Shown: positions 15,609 through 15,987 of the stretch, piece by piece
Layout: the number at the start of each line of letters is the position of its first letter
How positions within the stretch are numbered: the first letter of the stretch is position 1
Assembly (NCBI GenBank): GCA_027451085.1
Contig: DAIDKA010000001.1
Span: forward strand, 1-15,987
Length of the DNA: 15,987 nt
From: Gammaproteobacteria bacterium
GTDB lineage: Bacteria; Pseudomonadota; Gammaproteobacteria; Steroidobacterales; Steroidobacteraceae
Direction of reading: 5' to 3'
Notes under the pieces: generated by a model
Databases searched by the model: none
Seen by the model: only the letters and a program-made list of their open reading frames with translations
What the model was told of the DNA's origin: nothing
Made by a program: the position numbers and the translations under genes

Positions 15609-15987
15609 TCACTGCAGCTTCAGCATGATGTGCCGTGGCACGGTGTAGTCCTCCAGCGCGTACACCGAAAGGTCCTTGCCGTAGCCTGAGCGCTTGAAGC
15701 CGCCGTGCGGCATTTCGCTCACCAGAGCGAAGTGGGTGTTGATCCAGGTGCAGCCGTACTGCAGGGCGGCGGCGGCACTCATCGCCTGGCTGACATTCTG
15801 GGTCCAGATGGAGGAGGCGAGGCCATACTCCGAGTCGTTGGCAAAGGCGATGGCCTGCTCCAGCGAATCCACTGGCGTGACGGAAACCACGGGCCCGAAG
15901 ACCTCTTTCTGGACTATCTCGTCCTCCTGGCGGGCTCCGGCGATCAGGGTTGGCTCGAAGAAGTAACCCGGGCCAGTGACCAGCTTG
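15609..15987 (-). CDS. Aldehyde dehydrogenase, C-terminal part (aminobutyraldehyde-dehydrogenase-like; 5' end outside window)
   Basis: This is the last 125 or so residues of an NAD(P)-dependent aldehyde dehydrogenase; the catalytic Cys and Glu lie outside the window. Visible are the cofactor/active-site-region motif QKEVFGPVVSV, the segment LASSIWTQNVSQAM, CTWINTHFALVSEMPHGGFK, and the end SGYGKDLSVYALEDYTVPRH. That ending closely resembles E. coli YdcW/PatD (gamma-aminobutyraldehyde dehydrogenase, putrescine breakdown), though betaine-aldehyde dehydrogenases are similar here. It heads the minus-strand run of aldehyde dehydrogenase, barrel protein and permease, with a 27-bp gap to the barrel gene. 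The pairing with an APC permease supports an amine-derived aldehyde as substrate. The stop is TGA at 15611-15609. Confidence 0.9.
   Translation of the reverse strand, partial: KLVTGPGYFFEPTLIAGARQEDEIVQKEVFGPVVSVTPVDSLEQAIAFANDSEYGLASSIWTQNVSQAMSAAAALQYGCTWINTHFALVSEMPHGGFKRSGYGKDLSVYALEDYTVPRHIMLKLQ

Overview
This is a GC-rich (by eye about two thirds G+C), densely coded stretch of a Gram-negative chromosome. A lipoprotein outer-membrane efflux factor, a periplasmic quinohemoprotein dehydrogenase, a CSS-motif/EAL protein and an EmrA-type adaptor point to a proteobacterium, most likely a gammaproteobacterium of the Nevskiales/Steroidobacterales/Xanthomonadales kind. That placement is inference from gene types only. 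I see no rRNA, tRNA, CRISPR array, insertion sequence or phage gene.

Layout. (1) 1-2103 (-): a PQQ-dependent alcohol dehydrogenase with a C-terminal cytochrome c domain, cut by the left edge. (2) 2216-2941 (-): a TetR/AcrR regulator with a CecR/YbiH-like C-terminal half, divergent from (3) 3051-7195 (+): a three-gene tripartite pump consisting of an EmrA-like adaptor, a DHA2/EmrB-like 14-helix transporter and a NodT-like outer-membrane lipoprotein. The 109-bp divergent gap carries an imperfect inverted repeat and three copies of TTCCAsyTG phased exactly 18 bp apart, a good candidate operator. (4) 7189-9056 (-): two tandem exported proteins that look like paralogous double NTF2/SnoaL-like proteins. 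The upstream one is interrupted by an in-frame amber codon exactly where its neighbour has a Tyr codon. (5) 9172-10800 (-): a membrane c-di-GMP phosphodiesterase (CSS motif plus EAL). (6) 10978-13626 (+): a large cytoplasmic glucosidase-like protein with a GH63/MGH1-type C-terminal domain. (7) 13654-15987 (-): an operon running from the right edge leftwards, with an aldehyde dehydrogenase (partial, aminobutyraldehyde-dehydrogenase-like), a small exported allene-oxide-cyclase/dirigent-like barrel protein, and an APC amino acid/polyamine permease whose GTG start overlaps the barrel gene's stop.

How the parts may work together. The regulator sits between the pump and the alcohol dehydrogenase, so efflux and periplasmic oxidation of the same toxic or alcohol-type compound is plausible but unproven. 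The right-hand operon looks like uptake of an amine or amino acid plus oxidation of the derived aldehyde, with an unexplained exported barrel protein between the two.

Most useful second looks: the amber-interrupted gene, the Asp-Tyr-Asp lanthanide-type signature in the dehydrogenase, the 18-bp-phased operator repeats, a perfect 14-bp hairpin written into the last codons of the outer-membrane gene, and the barrel protein coupled to the permease. I did not find a clearly new multi-gene system; most of the window is ordinary family members in an unusual arrangement.
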